Source: Pseudomonas khavaziana | Lineage (GTDB): Bacteria; Pseudomonadota; Gammaproteobacteria; Pseudomonadales; Pseudomonadaceae | Reading direction: 5' to 3' | DNA length: 64,000 bases | Assembly (NCBI RefSeq): GCF_019145205.1 | Contig: NZ_JAHSTT010000006.1 | Span: 186,001-250,000, forward strand | Shown: positions 8,032 to 15,499 of the stretch, piece after piece | Numbering within the stretch: the first letter of the stretch is position 1 | How the letters are laid out: each line of letters opens with the position of its first letter | Translations under genes and position numbers: made by a program | The notes under the pieces: model-generated | The model's input: the letters and a program-made list of their open reading frames with translations, nothing else | Databases searched by the model: none | Told to the model about the DNA's origin: nothing

Positions 8032-8832
8032 ATGGACCGTATTCCGTCGTGCGAACAGGTCGAACCTTTCTACCAACCGCTGAACAATGAGCAGGTACTG
8101 TTCGAGCAGGCCTGGCGTCACGGCATGCCGGTGCTGATCAAAGGCCCGACCGGATGCGGCAAGACCCGCTTCGTCCAGCACATGGCTCATCGCTTGAAAC
8201 TGCCGCTTTACACCGTGGCGTGTCACGACGACCTGAGTGCCGCAGACTTGATCGGTCGCCATTTGATCGGCGCCAAAGGCACCTGGTGGCAAGACGGACC
8301 GCTGACCCGTGCGGTCCGGGAAGGAGGCATCTGCTACCTCGACGAAGTGGTCGAGGCACGCCAGGACACCGTGGTGGTGCTGCATCCACTGGCCGATGAT
8401 CGTCGGGAACTGTTCCTGGAACGCACCGGCGAAGTGTTGAAGGCGCCGTCGTCCTTCATGCTCGTGGTGTCTTACAACCCCGGTTATCAGAACCTGCTCA
8501 AGGGCATGAAGCCCAGCACCCGCCAACGGTTCATGGCGATGCGCTTCGGCTATCCGCCAGTAGCCGACGAAGAGCGCATTGTCGCCCGGGAAGCCCAGGT
8601 GGACAGCGCGCTGGCGGCACAAGTGGTCAAGCTGGGGCAGGCCTTGCGCCGGCTCGATCAGCATGACCTGGAAGAAGTCGCCTCGACGCGACTGCTGATT
8701 TTCACTGCGCGCATGATCCGCTCCGGCCTGAGCCCGCGAGAGGCGTGCATGGCGTGCCTGGCCGAGCCGCTGAGCGATGATCCGCTAACGGTCGCTGCGC
8801 TGATGGACGTGGTTGATGTGCACTTCGGCTGA
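8032..8832 (+). CDS. norQ: MoxR-type AAA+ ATPase for nitrite/NO reductase maturation
   Basis: 266-residue AAA+ ATPase of the MoxR/NorQ family (named nirQ in P. aeruginosa). It has Walker A GPTGCGKT (residues 38-45), Walker B ICYLDEV (100-106) and the SYNPGYQ sensor segment. NorQ acts with the vWA protein NorD to insert non-heme iron into NorB. It is divergent from nirS and overlaps norE by 17 bp. The ribosome site is weak (AGGC). The norD partner is encoded 3.4 kb downstream. Confidence 0.93.
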   Translation: MDRIPSCEQVEPFYQPLNNEQVLFEQAWRHGMPVLIKGPTGCGKTRFVQHMAHRLKLPLYTVACHDDLSAADLIGRHLIGAKGTWWQDGPLTRAVREGGICYLDEVVEARQDTVVVLHPLADDRRELFLERTGEVLKAPSSFMLVVSYNPGYQNLLKGMKPSTRQRFMAMRFGYPPVADEERIVAREAQVDSALAAQVVKLGQALRRLDQHDLEEVASTRLLIFTARMIRSGLSPREACMACLAEPLSDDPLTVAALMDVVDVHFG

Positions 8833-9403
8833 GCCCAGCGAGCTGTGCCGTGGCCACTTGCCGGGCGATCTGGCGATGTGGTTTTTCATTCTGGCCGAGT
8901 TGTCTGTGTTCGCAATCTTGATTCTGGCGTTTGCGGTGACCCAGGCCCTCAAGCCACAGATGTTCAGTGACAGCCGACAGTTGCTTGCCACGTCTACCGG
9001 TTTGGCGATGACATTGAGCCTGATCACTGCAGGGTTGTTCGCTGCACTGGCGCAGGAGCGCATCCGGCGCTCACGGCCCCGCCACGGCGCGGTTTTCCTG
9101 TTGCTCGCGTTGCTCGCCGCGAGTGTCTACGTAGTGTTGAAAGTCACCGAATACCGGCACTTGCTGGTCTCGGGGCTGGGCATGGAGCACAACACGTTTT
9201 TCACGCTCTACTGGATCCTCACCGGATTTCACTTTCTCCATGTATTGCTCGGCATGTTCATCCTCGGATGGCTGGCCGAGCGTTGCCGTCGAGGCCTGTA
9301 CGACGCCGCAAACCACAACGGCTTTGAATGTGGCGTGCTGTATTGGCACATGGTCGATCTGGTCTGGGTGGTGCTGTTCCCGCTGGTCTACGTGCTCAAT
9401 TGA
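8816..9403 (+). CDS. norE: Cytochrome oxidase subunit III-like protein NorE
   Basis: 195-residue integral membrane protein homologous to subunit III of heme-copper oxidases (nirO in P. aeruginosa). It has five predicted membrane helices; LPGDLAMWFFILAELSVF and HNTFFTLYWILTGFHFLHVL are typical of the family. A role in assembly or stability of the NO reductase is inferred from the family, not proven. I prefer ATG at 8816; the TTG just before it would add one residue. The start lies inside norQ, implying coupled translation. Confidence 0.88.
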   Translation: MCTSAEPSELCRGHLPGDLAMWFFILAELSVFAILILAFAVTQALKPQMFSDSRQLLATSTGLAMTLSLITAGLFAALAQERIRRSRPRHGAVFLLLALLAASVYVVLKVTEYRHLLVSGLGMEHNTFFTLYWILTGFHFLHVLLGMFILGWLAERCRRGLYDAANHNGFECGVLYWHMVDLVWVVLFPLVYVLN

Positions 9404-9414
9404 CGGGAGGATAT

Positions 9415-9672
9415 ATGTCCGCGTCCAGGTTACTGCTCCTCTGCTGGGCTGGGTTGGCCACGTTAAGCCTGTGTACGGTGGCGCTGGCACAGGTCGGCAC
9501 CTCGAGATGGTTGTCGATGGTCATTTTGCTGGTAGCGGTCGGCAAGGCCTGGCTGATCACGGACGGCTTCATGGAACTGCGCCACGCCCCGCACCTGTGG
9601 CGTCGGTTGATGCTGAGCTGGGCGCTGGTGTTGGCGGCCGTTGTCGGGCTGACGCTCGTGTTGTTCCGTTGA
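9415..9672 (+). CDS. norF: Small membrane protein NorF
   Basis: 85-residue protein with three hydrophobic segments (roughly residues 5-23, 29-47 and 61-82), matching NorF (nirP in P. aeruginosa), a small membrane protein accompanying NorE and needed for full NO reductase activity in some denitrifiers. GGGAGG lies about six bases upstream of the ATG, 11 bp after norE. The open frame continues upstream within norE but that part is shadow. DLRHAPH-type residues between helices 2 and 3 (FMELRHAPHLWR) are the most distinctive sequence. Confidence 0.82.
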   Translation: MSASRLLLLCWAGLATLSLCTVALAQVGTSRWLSMVILLVAVGKAWLITDGFMELRHAPHLWRRLMLSWALVLAAVVGLTLVLFR

Positions 9673-9739
9673 AGAGCTCATTGATGAGCATGGGTATCCG
9701 CACTCGGTAAAAGTGTGGGAGGAGGCTTGCCCCCGATGA

Positions 9740-10213
9740 GCATAGGTATCTACACAACTTTTATATCAGCCGACCCGACCGTAACCACGATGCGAAGCGA
9801 GCCGCTCTTGATCTTGATCTGCTTTTGATTTTAGGCGCCCCGTTAAACCACGCTGGCCGGAATTCGACAGGGATTTGGGGGGTAAACCGGCAGGGATGCC
9901 GGTTTAGCCGCCCCGCGCCATGGATGGCGCGTGGCGGCGGCCCCCCAAATCCCTGTCGGATTACGGGCACACCGAGCCTGGGCGAGGTGCCGAGTGGTGG
10001 GGCAAGAGCGTTTTGCTTACTTTTGCGCTTTTCAAAAGTGAGCCGCCGTAAGGGCGGAACCAATAGCGGCCGTTACCCAAAAACGGATATGTACTCGATC
10101 AAACTACAACATCCCGATCGGCTGCCAGGCCGCCATCGGGGGCAAGTCGAATCGTCGCACCGCCCCTCCCACAGGGGCCTGCGGCGCACCTAAAGTTGTG
10201 TAGATCCCCATGC
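9740..10213 (+). repeat. Composite intergenic repeat, copy A (full length, inverted ends)
   Basis: Most of the 659-bp gap between norF and norC. The ends are near-perfect 22-bp inverted repeats: GCATAGGTATCTACACAACT at 9740 and its complement at 10192-10213 (20 of 22 match). Inside are a conserved box with repeated TTGATC and GGCGCCCCGTTAAACCACGC, a core with a 19-bp stem (9864-9882 with 9941-9959) enclosing two smaller hairpins, a conserved box with CACACCGAGCCTGGGCGAGG, and a REP-like tail. The same sequence recurs at 24.7, 47.3 and 56.4 kb. No transposase is present. A REP half-site (GTGGGAGGAGGCTTGCCCCC) precedes it at about 9714. Open frames through it are not credible genes. Confidence 0.88.
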
Positions 10214-10260
10214 ATTGCTATGGATTGTCGTTAATACCCGACCAAAACCATCTGGCTTTC

Positions 10261-10274
10261 TTGATCGCCATCAA
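10261..10274 (+). promoter_or_regulatory. ANR/DNR box and promoter of norCB
   Basis: TTGATCGCCATCAA is a perfect TTGAT-N4-ATCAA site. A -10-like TATCAT lies at 10298-10303, which places the start of transcription near 10309, 41-42 bp from the box centre, the class II activation position. The leader would be only about 22 bases, ending in the GAGGAAG ribosome site of norC. DNR is the expected activator in the presence of NO. Confidence 0.92.
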
Positions 10275-10331
10275 GCAGGTTTCAAGCCCTCGCTTCCTAT
10301 CATGGACGGGCCAAGCAACGAGGAAGCGACC

Positions 10332-10772
10332 ATGTCAGAGACCTTCACAAAAGGCATGGCCAGGAATATCTATTTCGGAGGAAGCATCTTTTTCTTCCTG
10401 ATATTCCTGGCCTTGACCTACCACACGGAACAAACCTTTCCCAAGCGCAGCAATGAAGCGCAATTAACTCAATCAGTGATACGCGGCAAAACAGTCTGGG
10501 AGCAGAACAACTGCATCGGCTGCCACACATTGCTGGGAGAGGGTGCCTACTTTGCGCCTGAGCTGGGCAACGTGTTCCAGCGCCGGGGCGGGGAGGACGG
10601 CTTCAAACCCTTCCTGCAGGCCTGGATGAAAATGCAGCCGCTGGGCGTACCGGGTCGACGAGCGATGCCCCAGTTCAAGTTGAGTGACCAGGAAGTGGAT
10701 GACATCGCCGAGTTCCTCAAATGGAGCTCGAAAATCAACACCAATGGCTGGCCGCCCAACAAGGAGGGCTGA
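10332..10772 (+). CDS. norC: Nitric oxide reductase cytochrome c subunit
   Basis: 146-residue membrane-anchored cytochrome c, the small subunit of cNOR. One N-terminal helix (about 13-30) anchors it, followed by the heme motif CIGCH (Cys61, Cys64, His65) and the methionine-bearing AMPQF segment. NorC accepts electrons from periplasmic cytochromes and passes them to NorB. The ATG at 10332 gives exactly the usual length; the open frame extends further upstream through non-coding DNA. It is followed after 3 bp by norB. Confidence 0.96.
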   Translation: MSETFTKGMARNIYFGGSIFFFLIFLALTYHTEQTFPKRSNEAQLTQSVIRGKTVWEQNNCIGCHTLLGEGAYFAPELGNVFQRRGGEDGFKPFLQAWMKMQPLGVPGRRAMPQFKLSDQEVDDIAEFLKWSSKINTNGWPPNKEG

Positions 10773-10775
10773 GAG

Positions 10776-12203
10776 ATGAGCATGGCTAATCCGCATCTGA
10801 AATTCGCCTCGCAAGCCGTGGCCAAACCTTACTTCGTGTTCGCCTTGATCCTGTTTCTCGGTCAGGTGCTGTTCGGTTTGATCATGGGCCTGCAATACGT
10901 GATCGGGGACTTTCTGTTCCCGATCATTCCCTTCAACGTGGCGCGAATGGTCCACACCAACCTGCTGATCGTCTGGTTGCTGTTCGGCTTCATGGGCGCC
11001 GCTTACTACCTGATTCCTGAAGAGGCCGACCGCGAACTGCACAGCCCCAGACTGGCGATCATTCTGTTTTGGGTGTTTGCCGCTGCCGGTGTGCTGACGA
11101 TCCTCGGCTACCTGCTGGTGCCCTACGCGGGCCTCGCCAGGTTGACCCACAATGAGCTGCTGCCGACCATGGGCCGGGAGTTTCTGGAGCAACCCACCAT
11201 CACCAAGATGGGTATTGTGCTGGTGTGCCTGGGCTTTCTCTACAACATTGGCATGACCCTGCTCAAAGGGCGCAAGACCACGGTCAGCATGGTCATGATG
11301 ACTGGGTTGATCGGGCTCGCGGTGTTCTTCCTTTTCTCCTTCTATAACCCCGGCAACCTGGCCCGCGACAAGTTCTATTGGTGGTGGGTGGTGCATCTTT
11401 GGGTGGAAGGCGTGTGGGAATTGATCATGGGCGCGATGCTGGCTTTCGTGCTGATCAAGATCACCGGTGTAGACCGCGAGGTCGTAGAGAAATGGCTGTA
11501 TGTGATTATCGCCATGGCGCTGATTACCGGGATCATCGGTACTGGGCACCACTTTTTCTGGATTGGCGCGCCCGAGGTCTGGTTGTGGGTCGGATCAATC
11601 TTCTCTGCGATGGAGCCGCTGCCCTTCCTGGCGATGGTGATATTCGCCTTCAGCACGGTGAAGAACCGCCGTCGACAACACCCCAACCGCGCCGCGACGC
11701 TGTGGGCAAAGGGCACCACGGTGACAGCCTTCTTCGGCGCGGGCGTCTGGGGCTTTCTACACACCCTGGCCCCGGTCAACTTCTATACCCACGGTTCGCA
11801 ACTGACCGCGGCTCACGGCCACCTGGCTTTCTACGGCGCCTACGCGATGATCGTGATGACCTTGATCAGCTACGCCATGCCGCGTCTGCGCGGGCTCGGT
11901 GAAGCCGCTGACGAACGCTCACAGACCCTGGAGATCTGGGGCTTCTGGATGATGACCCTGTCGATGGTGATGATCACGCTGTTCTTGACCGCTGCCGGTG
12001 TCGTGCAGGTTTACCTGCAACGTTGGCAGCCCGATGGGATCGCATTGCCGTTCATGGCCACGGTCGAACATTTGCAGGTGATGTTCTGGGCGCGTCTGGG
12101 CGCTGGGGTCGGGTTCTTCGCAGGGCTGCTCTGCTATTTGTTCAGCTTCAAGCAGCGGGGGCGCGCAGCCTTGCGTGCGCCGGCGGCGGTGGTGCCTTCA
12201 TGA
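10776..12203 (+). CDS. norB: Nitric oxide reductase catalytic subunit
   Basis: 475-residue integral membrane protein with 12 predicted helices, the catalytic subunit that reduces 2 NO to N2O at a heme b3/non-heme iron site. Recognisable segments are MVHTNLLIVWLLFGFMGAAYY, the metal-site helix HLWVEGVWEL containing the histidine and glutamate typical of NorB in place of the oxidase CuB site, GTGHHFFWIG and the His-rich TAAHGHLAFYGAY. AAGGAGGG precedes the ATG at 10776 by seven bases; a second ATG two codons later is possible. A terminator follows at 12228. Confidence 0.96.
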   Translation: MSMANPHLKFASQAVAKPYFVFALILFLGQVLFGLIMGLQYVIGDFLFPIIPFNVARMVHTNLLIVWLLFGFMGAAYYLIPEEADRELHSPRLAIILFWVFAAAGVLTILGYLLVPYAGLARLTHNELLPTMGREFLEQPTITKMGIVLVCLGFLYNIGMTLLKGRKTTVSMVMMTGLIGLAVFFLFSFYNPGNLARDKFYWWWVVHLWVEGVWELIMGAMLAFVLIKITGVDREVVEKWLYVIIAMALITGIIGTGHHFFWIGAPEVWLWVGSIFSAMEPLPFLAMVIFAFSTVKNRRRQHPNRAATLWAKGTTVTAFFGAGVWGFLHTLAPVNFYTHGSQLTAAHGHLAFYGAYAMIVMTLISYAMPRLRGLGEAADERSQTLEIWGFWMMTLSMVMITLFLTAAGVVQVYLQRWQPDGIALPFMATVEHLQVMFWARLGAGVGFFAGLLCYLFSFKQRGRAALRAPAAVVPS

Positions 12204-12227
12204 ATCGGCATAACGGCTAGAAAAGGT

Positions 12228-12258
12228 CGGCCCGGCTGATCCAGCGGGCCGTTTTTTT
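12228..12258 (+). terminator. Rho-independent terminator after norCB
   Basis: CGGCCCG (12228-12234) pairs perfectly with CGGGCCG (12245-12251) around a 10-base loop and is followed by seven T residues. It separates norCB from norD; readthrough or a separate promoter must feed norD. Confidence 0.9.
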
Positions 12259-12281
12259 GCTTTCCAACAAGGGCAAGTACC

Positions 12282-14123
12282 ATGGCCTTTACCGTCGAAC
12301 TGGAAGAGTGGGTAGGCAGCGTCTGGCATCGCTTCATCACCCGGCGCGCCAGCCCGGATTTCCCCGAAGCCCGGGTTGAACTGATCAGCCAGCAACGCCC
12401 GCTGGCGCTGTTGTTTCGTGCCATGGGCGGTGCCAATGGCATCGGAGTGGAAGCGGCCAGTGACCGCGACCTGTTACTGCGGCGCAATGTGCTGCAGCAG
12501 ATCGCTGGCACCTGCAAACAAGTGCCATTGGCTTGGTGTGACGAGAGTACCCTGCGGCTGCCATCGAGCCTCGCGGTATTCCCTCAAGTCGCGCTGAATG
12601 AGGAACTCTATCGTTGGCTCGCGTTGCTGGCGGCGCAGGCCGGTCCGATGCGGCATTGGGGGCGGGACAACCAGCGCTGGACGCAACAGCTGTTGCGGCG
12701 TTATCCAGCGCTGCGTCCGCGCTACCAGCGCCTGGTCGAAGCCCACCTGCGATTGCGTCCGGATCCGGCTTCATTGAGCTGCGCTGAAGCGGCGCTGGAG
12801 CGCGCGTTATGTCAGGCATTGCGCCAGCCGGGCAGTGTCGAGGATTTTCCGCGCAGCGAGCGTGCGGTATGGCCGCTGCCGCTGTGGCTGTACCCGCCGC
12901 AACAGCTCGCCAGTCCCCTGACGGCCGATCTGGGCGATGAATCCGAAGACACCTTGACGACATCGCCCGGCGAGCAGAAAGGCGGGCGAAAACGCGCCAA
13001 ACGTATCGATGACAGTCCGCGAGACGGTGGACTGTTGGTGGTGCGCCTGGAGAACCTGTTCAGTTGGACCGAGCACGTGGACCTGGACCGCTGGTCGGAC
13101 GACAGCGAAGACCCGGATGCCGCCAGGGTCGCCGACGATCTGGACGAGCTGACCCTGTCGCGCACGCGACTGCGCAAGGGCGGTGGCTTGAAGCTGCACC
13201 TGGATTTGCCGCCCGCTGATGTCGACGATATCCCTTTGGGCGAGGGCATCAAGTTGCCCGAATGGGACTATCGCAAGCAGCGGATGCAGGACGCTTTCGT
13301 CAATCTGCAAATGATGGTGCCCCGTGACAGTCAAGCGCAGCCGCTGCCGCCACGGCTGAAGGTGTCGGCGCAGCGTCTGCGGCGTCAATTCGAGCATTTG
13401 CGCAATGATCGTCAGTGGCTGCGTCAGCAAACCCAGGGCTCGGAGCTGGACATGCAGGCCTGGCTGGATTTTCACGTTGAGCGCGAGCATGGGCAGTGCG
13501 CCGAGCGCGGTCTGTTCATGGAGCAACGCCAGACGCGCCGTGACCTGGCGTGCCTGTTGCTGGCCGATGTCTCGATGTCCACCGACGCGCACCTGAACAA
13601 TGAGCATCGGGTCATCGATGTGATCCGTGACACGCTGTTGCTGTTTGGCGAAACCCTGTCGGGGCTGGGGGATGATTTCGCCCTGTACGGGTTTTCGTCG
13701 CTGCGCCGTCAGCACGTGCGCATGCAGGCACTCAAGACCTTCGCCCAGCGTTATGACGACCACACCCGGGGCCGTATTCAAGGGCTCAAGCCTGGGTATT
13801 ACACGCGCATGGGCGCGGCTATTCGCCAGGCCACGTGCCTGTTGGGCAGCAGCAAGCGGCGCAGCAAGCTATTGCTGCTGCTGACCGATGGCAAACCCAA
13901 TGACCTGGATGTGTATGAGGGACGCTACGGTGTCGAAGACACCCGCGAGGCGGTGCTCCAGGCCCGGCGTCAGGGGCTGACGCCGTTCTGTATCACCATC
14001 GATCGCGAGGCCGGGGATTATCTGCCCTACATGTTCGGTGCCAATGGCTACACCTTGATCCGTCAACCTGAGCAATTACCCCTGCGCTTGCCGCAACTGT
14101 ATCGCCAACTGACGCAGCCTTGA
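12282..14123 (+). CDS. norD: NO reductase activation protein NorD (vWA domain)
   Basis: 613-residue cytoplasmic protein with a C-terminal von Willebrand factor A domain. The MIDAS motif is seen as LLADVSMSTD at about residues 426-435, and LLLLTDGKPND is the later strand of the domain. The N-terminal two thirds are helical and charged. NorD works with the AAA+ ATPase NorQ in NorB metal-centre assembly. It follows the norCB terminator by 23 bp and converges on dnrP. Length equals that of the P. aeruginosa protein within a residue or so. Confidence 0.93.
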   Translation: MAFTVELEEWVGSVWHRFITRRASPDFPEARVELISQQRPLALLFRAMGGANGIGVEAASDRDLLLRRNVLQQIAGTCKQVPLAWCDESTLRLPSSLAVFPQVALNEELYRWLALLAAQAGPMRHWGRDNQRWTQQLLRRYPALRPRYQRLVEAHLRLRPDPASLSCAEAALERALCQALRQPGSVEDFPRSERAVWPLPLWLYPPQQLASPLTADLGDESEDTLTTSPGEQKGGRKRAKRIDDSPRDGGLLVVRLENLFSWTEHVDLDRWSDDSEDPDAARVADDLDELTLSRTRLRKGGGLKLHLDLPPADVDDIPLGEGIKLPEWDYRKQRMQDAFVNLQMMVPRDSQAQPLPPRLKVSAQRLRRQFEHLRNDRQWLRQQTQGSELDMQAWLDFHVEREHGQCAERGLFMEQRQTRRDLACLLLADVSMSTDAHLNNEHRVIDVIRDTLLLFGETLSGLGDDFALYGFSSLRRQHVRMQALKTFAQRYDDHTRGRIQGLKPGYYTRMGAAIRQATCLLGSSKRRSKLLLLLTDGKPNDLDVYEGRYGVEDTREAVLQARRQGLTPFCITIDREAGDYLPYMFGANGYTLIRQPEQLPLRLPQLYRQLTQP

Positions 14124-14146
14124 GTCCAGGTCTGAATCCTGCGGCC

Positions 14147-14347
14147 TCAATTGATGCTGCGCGGCAACACGAAAAACATCGTAATGCAAAAGATCGTCAA
14201 GCCAACGCAGAACCACTTGAACCGGTGCAAACGGCGTGCCTGGGCGCGTTCGGCCATCACCGGCAAGGGCATGCCGCATTGCAGGCAATCGGATTGCCTG
14301 GACGGGTTGGTAGTTTGGCAATACAGGCAGACGGGCAGGGTGCTCAT
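14147..14347 (-). CDS. dnrP: Small zinc-ribbon membrane protein, DnrP-like
   Basis: 66-residue protein with an N-terminal CxxC (Cys7, Cys10), ten residues, then CxxC (Cys21, Cys24), followed by a basic stretch and one membrane helix (about residues 44-60). This is the layout of the protein called DnrP next to dnr in pseudomonads. Function unknown; metal binding is inferred from the four cysteines. Its ATG overlaps the dnr stop in an ATGA, so it is co-translated with dnr. It converges on norD with 23 bp between stops. Confidence 0.75.
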   Translation of the reverse strand: MSTLPVCLYCQTTNPSRQSDCLQCGMPLPVMAERAQARRLHRFKWFCVGLTIFCITMFFVLPRSIN

Positions 14348-15027
14348 TCGAACTGTTCCAGGCGCAGACGATCAAGAATGGCGATCTGGCGGCCGTCCTG
14401 GGTGATGATTTTTTCATCGATCAGGCGGCGAATGATCCGTGAAAAGGTTTCCGGTTGGATCGACAGATGCCCGGCGATCAATTGCTTGGCCATCGGCAGC
14501 TCGAATTGGCTGTTGACCGGCTGCAGGCGCACCAGTTGCGTCAGCAAATAACGCACGACCCGGTGGGTGGCGTTTTTCAGCGACAGGGTTTCGATTTCAT
14601 TGACCCGCTGGTGCAAGCGAACGCAGAGCTTGCCGAGTAACGCAAAAGTCAGCCGGCTGTTGCTCTGAAGCAGGCGCATGTAGGTGGCGTTGGATAGCCG
14701 ATACAGTTGAGTGGGGCAGACCGCCTCGGCCGAGGCCACGTAATTGGGGGTATCCATCAACATCATCGCCTCGGCGCAGGTTTGTCGATCGCCGATGACC
14801 TCAAACACTTTTTCCTGCCCATCGGGCGTCAGCCGGTAGATTTTCACTGCCCCGGCAATCACGAAATAGAACGAATCGGCGGGCTCGTCTTGCCGGAACA
14901 AGGGTTCGCCTTTGTCGATGCTCAGCAAGTGACTGGTACTCATCAATTCATCCAGCTGTTCTTCGTTCAACGGCTCGAACAAATGATGACTGCGCAAAAT
15001 CTGGTGGTGAACGCGATGAAGCACCAT
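14344..15027 (-). CDS. dnr: NO-responsive Crp/Fnr-type regulator DNR
   Basis: 227-residue Crp/Fnr-family activator, the length of P. aeruginosa DNR. It has the cyclic-nucleotide-like N-terminal barrel (LSIDKGEPLFRQDEPADSFY), dimer helix and a C-terminal helix-turn-helix with the recognition segment LSIQPETFSRIIRRL. The N-terminal cysteines that bind Fe-S in ANR/FNR are absent, so it senses NO through heme rather than oxygen directly. I take ATG 15027; the frame extends 71 codons upstream without homology. No FNR box is seen upstream. Instead a sigma-54-type promoter and NorR-like sites lie at 15204-15315. A 29-codon gene precedes it and dnrP follows. Confidence 0.93.
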   Translation of the reverse strand: MVLHRVHHQILRSHHLFEPLNEEQLDELMSTSHLLSIDKGEPLFRQDEPADSFYFVIAGAVKIYRLTPDGQEKVFEVIGDRQTCAEAMMLMDTPNYVASAEAVCPTQLYRLSNATYMRLLQSNSRLTFALLGKLCVRLHQRVNEIETLSLKNATHRVVRYLLTQLVRLQPVNSQFELPMAKQLIAGHLSIQPETFSRIIRRLIDEKIITQDGRQIAILDRLRLEQFE

Positions 15028-15068
15028 GGGAATTCGTCCTGAAGGTAAAGGAAGGGGCGGCCAACGAG

Positions 15069-15158
15069 TCAGACGAGGCCCAGGGAAAGGCCACTGGCCA
15101 GGGCCAGAACCGAGGCCAACAGCACGAACCAGGTCAGGGGTTGGATGACTTTTTTCAT
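15069..15158 (-). CDS. Predicted 29-residue single-helix membrane peptide upstream of dnr
   Basis: Small open frame MKKVIQPLTWFVLLASVL continuing ALASGLSLGLV, with TGA at 15069-15071. GGGAG lies six bases before the ATG. The product is a positively charged N-terminus followed by one hydrophobic segment of about 20 residues, typical of small inner-membrane proteins that accompany respiratory complexes. It begins about 36 bases after the predicted start of a sigma-54 transcript and ends 41 bp before dnr, so it should be the first cistron of the dnr mRNA. It is in a different frame from dnr. I do not recognise a family. It could also be a leader peptide affecting dnr expression. Confidence 0.6.
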   Translation of the reverse strand: MKKVIQPLTWFVLLASVLALASGLSLGLV

Positions 15159-15203
15159 GACGACTCCCGCAGATCGAGGCTTTCATTGAATACCCGATGC
15201 TTG

Positions 15204-15219
15204 AGCAAGACGCGGGCCA
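15204..15219 (-). promoter_or_regulatory. Sigma-54 type -24/-12 promoter, towards dnr
   Basis: On the minus strand TGGCCCGCGTCTTGCT matches the sigma-54 consensus TGGCACG-N4-TTGCW at all but one defined position, with GG and GC twelve bases apart. The transcript would start near 15194, ahead of the 29-codon gene and dnr. The three NorR-like sites lie 70-120 bp upstream of it. Confidence 0.65.
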
Positions 15220-15260
15220 TGCCTGGAGGCCTTTATTCATGGGGATGGGAAGGCGCGGGG

Positions 15261-15315
15261 GTAAAAATGACCCTGGTCGATAGGGTCTTAATGACCATGC
15301 CAGGGTGATTTTTAC
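15261..15315. promoter_or_regulatory. Three NorR-like enhancer sites (GT-N7-AC)
   Basis: GT-N7-AC occurs at 15261-15271, 15285-15295 and 15305-15315, each within GGGT...ACC(C). The outer two also form one long inverted repeat, GGGTAAAAATGACCCTGG against CCAGGGTGATTTTTACCC (17 of 18). NorR of Escherichia coli binds three GT-N7-AC sites upstream of its sigma-54 target. Here the array lies between divergent sigma-54 promoters for nnrS and dnr. Confidence 0.75.
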
Positions 15316-15371
15316 CCTGATCCGTTCACCGTTGCAGCCGCGCAGGCCCGCACCGGCAATAAGTCGCCTCA

Positions 15372-15387
15372 GGGCACGGCCCTTGCA
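15372..15387 (+). promoter_or_regulatory. Sigma-54 type -24/-12 promoter of nnrS
   Basis: GGGCACGGCCCTTGCA matches TGGCACG-N4-TTGCW at all but the first base. Transcription would begin near 15398, about 102 bases before the nnrS ATG. The NorR-like sites are centred about 87, 107 and 131 bp upstream of that start, a normal enhancer distance. Apart from these elements and the minus-strand promoter and small gene, I see nothing else in the 472 bp between dnr and nnrS. Confidence 0.75.
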
Positions 15388-15499
15388 CTCTTGATCTGCG
15401 ACAACGGCGACTGATCGCCTATACCCGATGATGCATCCGGATTTACCTCGGCACTCGCGACTAAGTGTCAGGTCGGCAACAGGTTAGAGGAGTGGCGTT

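Noticed and set aside
7846..8664. Minus-strand open frame across norQ and the nirS promoter
   Set aside because: It overlaps norQ, which has Walker motifs, and runs through the regulatory region.
9825..10193. Open frame in repeat copy A, with related frames at 24476-25270 and 56488-56721
   Set aside because: The shared protein-like sequence is just the repeat DNA translated. Frames differ in length, have no ribosome sites and exist only because the repeat is conserved.
9740..10213. Insertion sequence with transposase
   Set aside because: No transposase-like frame is found in any of the four copies; only ends and hairpins are present.
14344..15027. ANR (oxygen sensor) as identity of the regulator, also for 25381-26055
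   Set aside because: Neither protein has the N-terminal cysteine cluster needed for the [4Fe-4S] centre.
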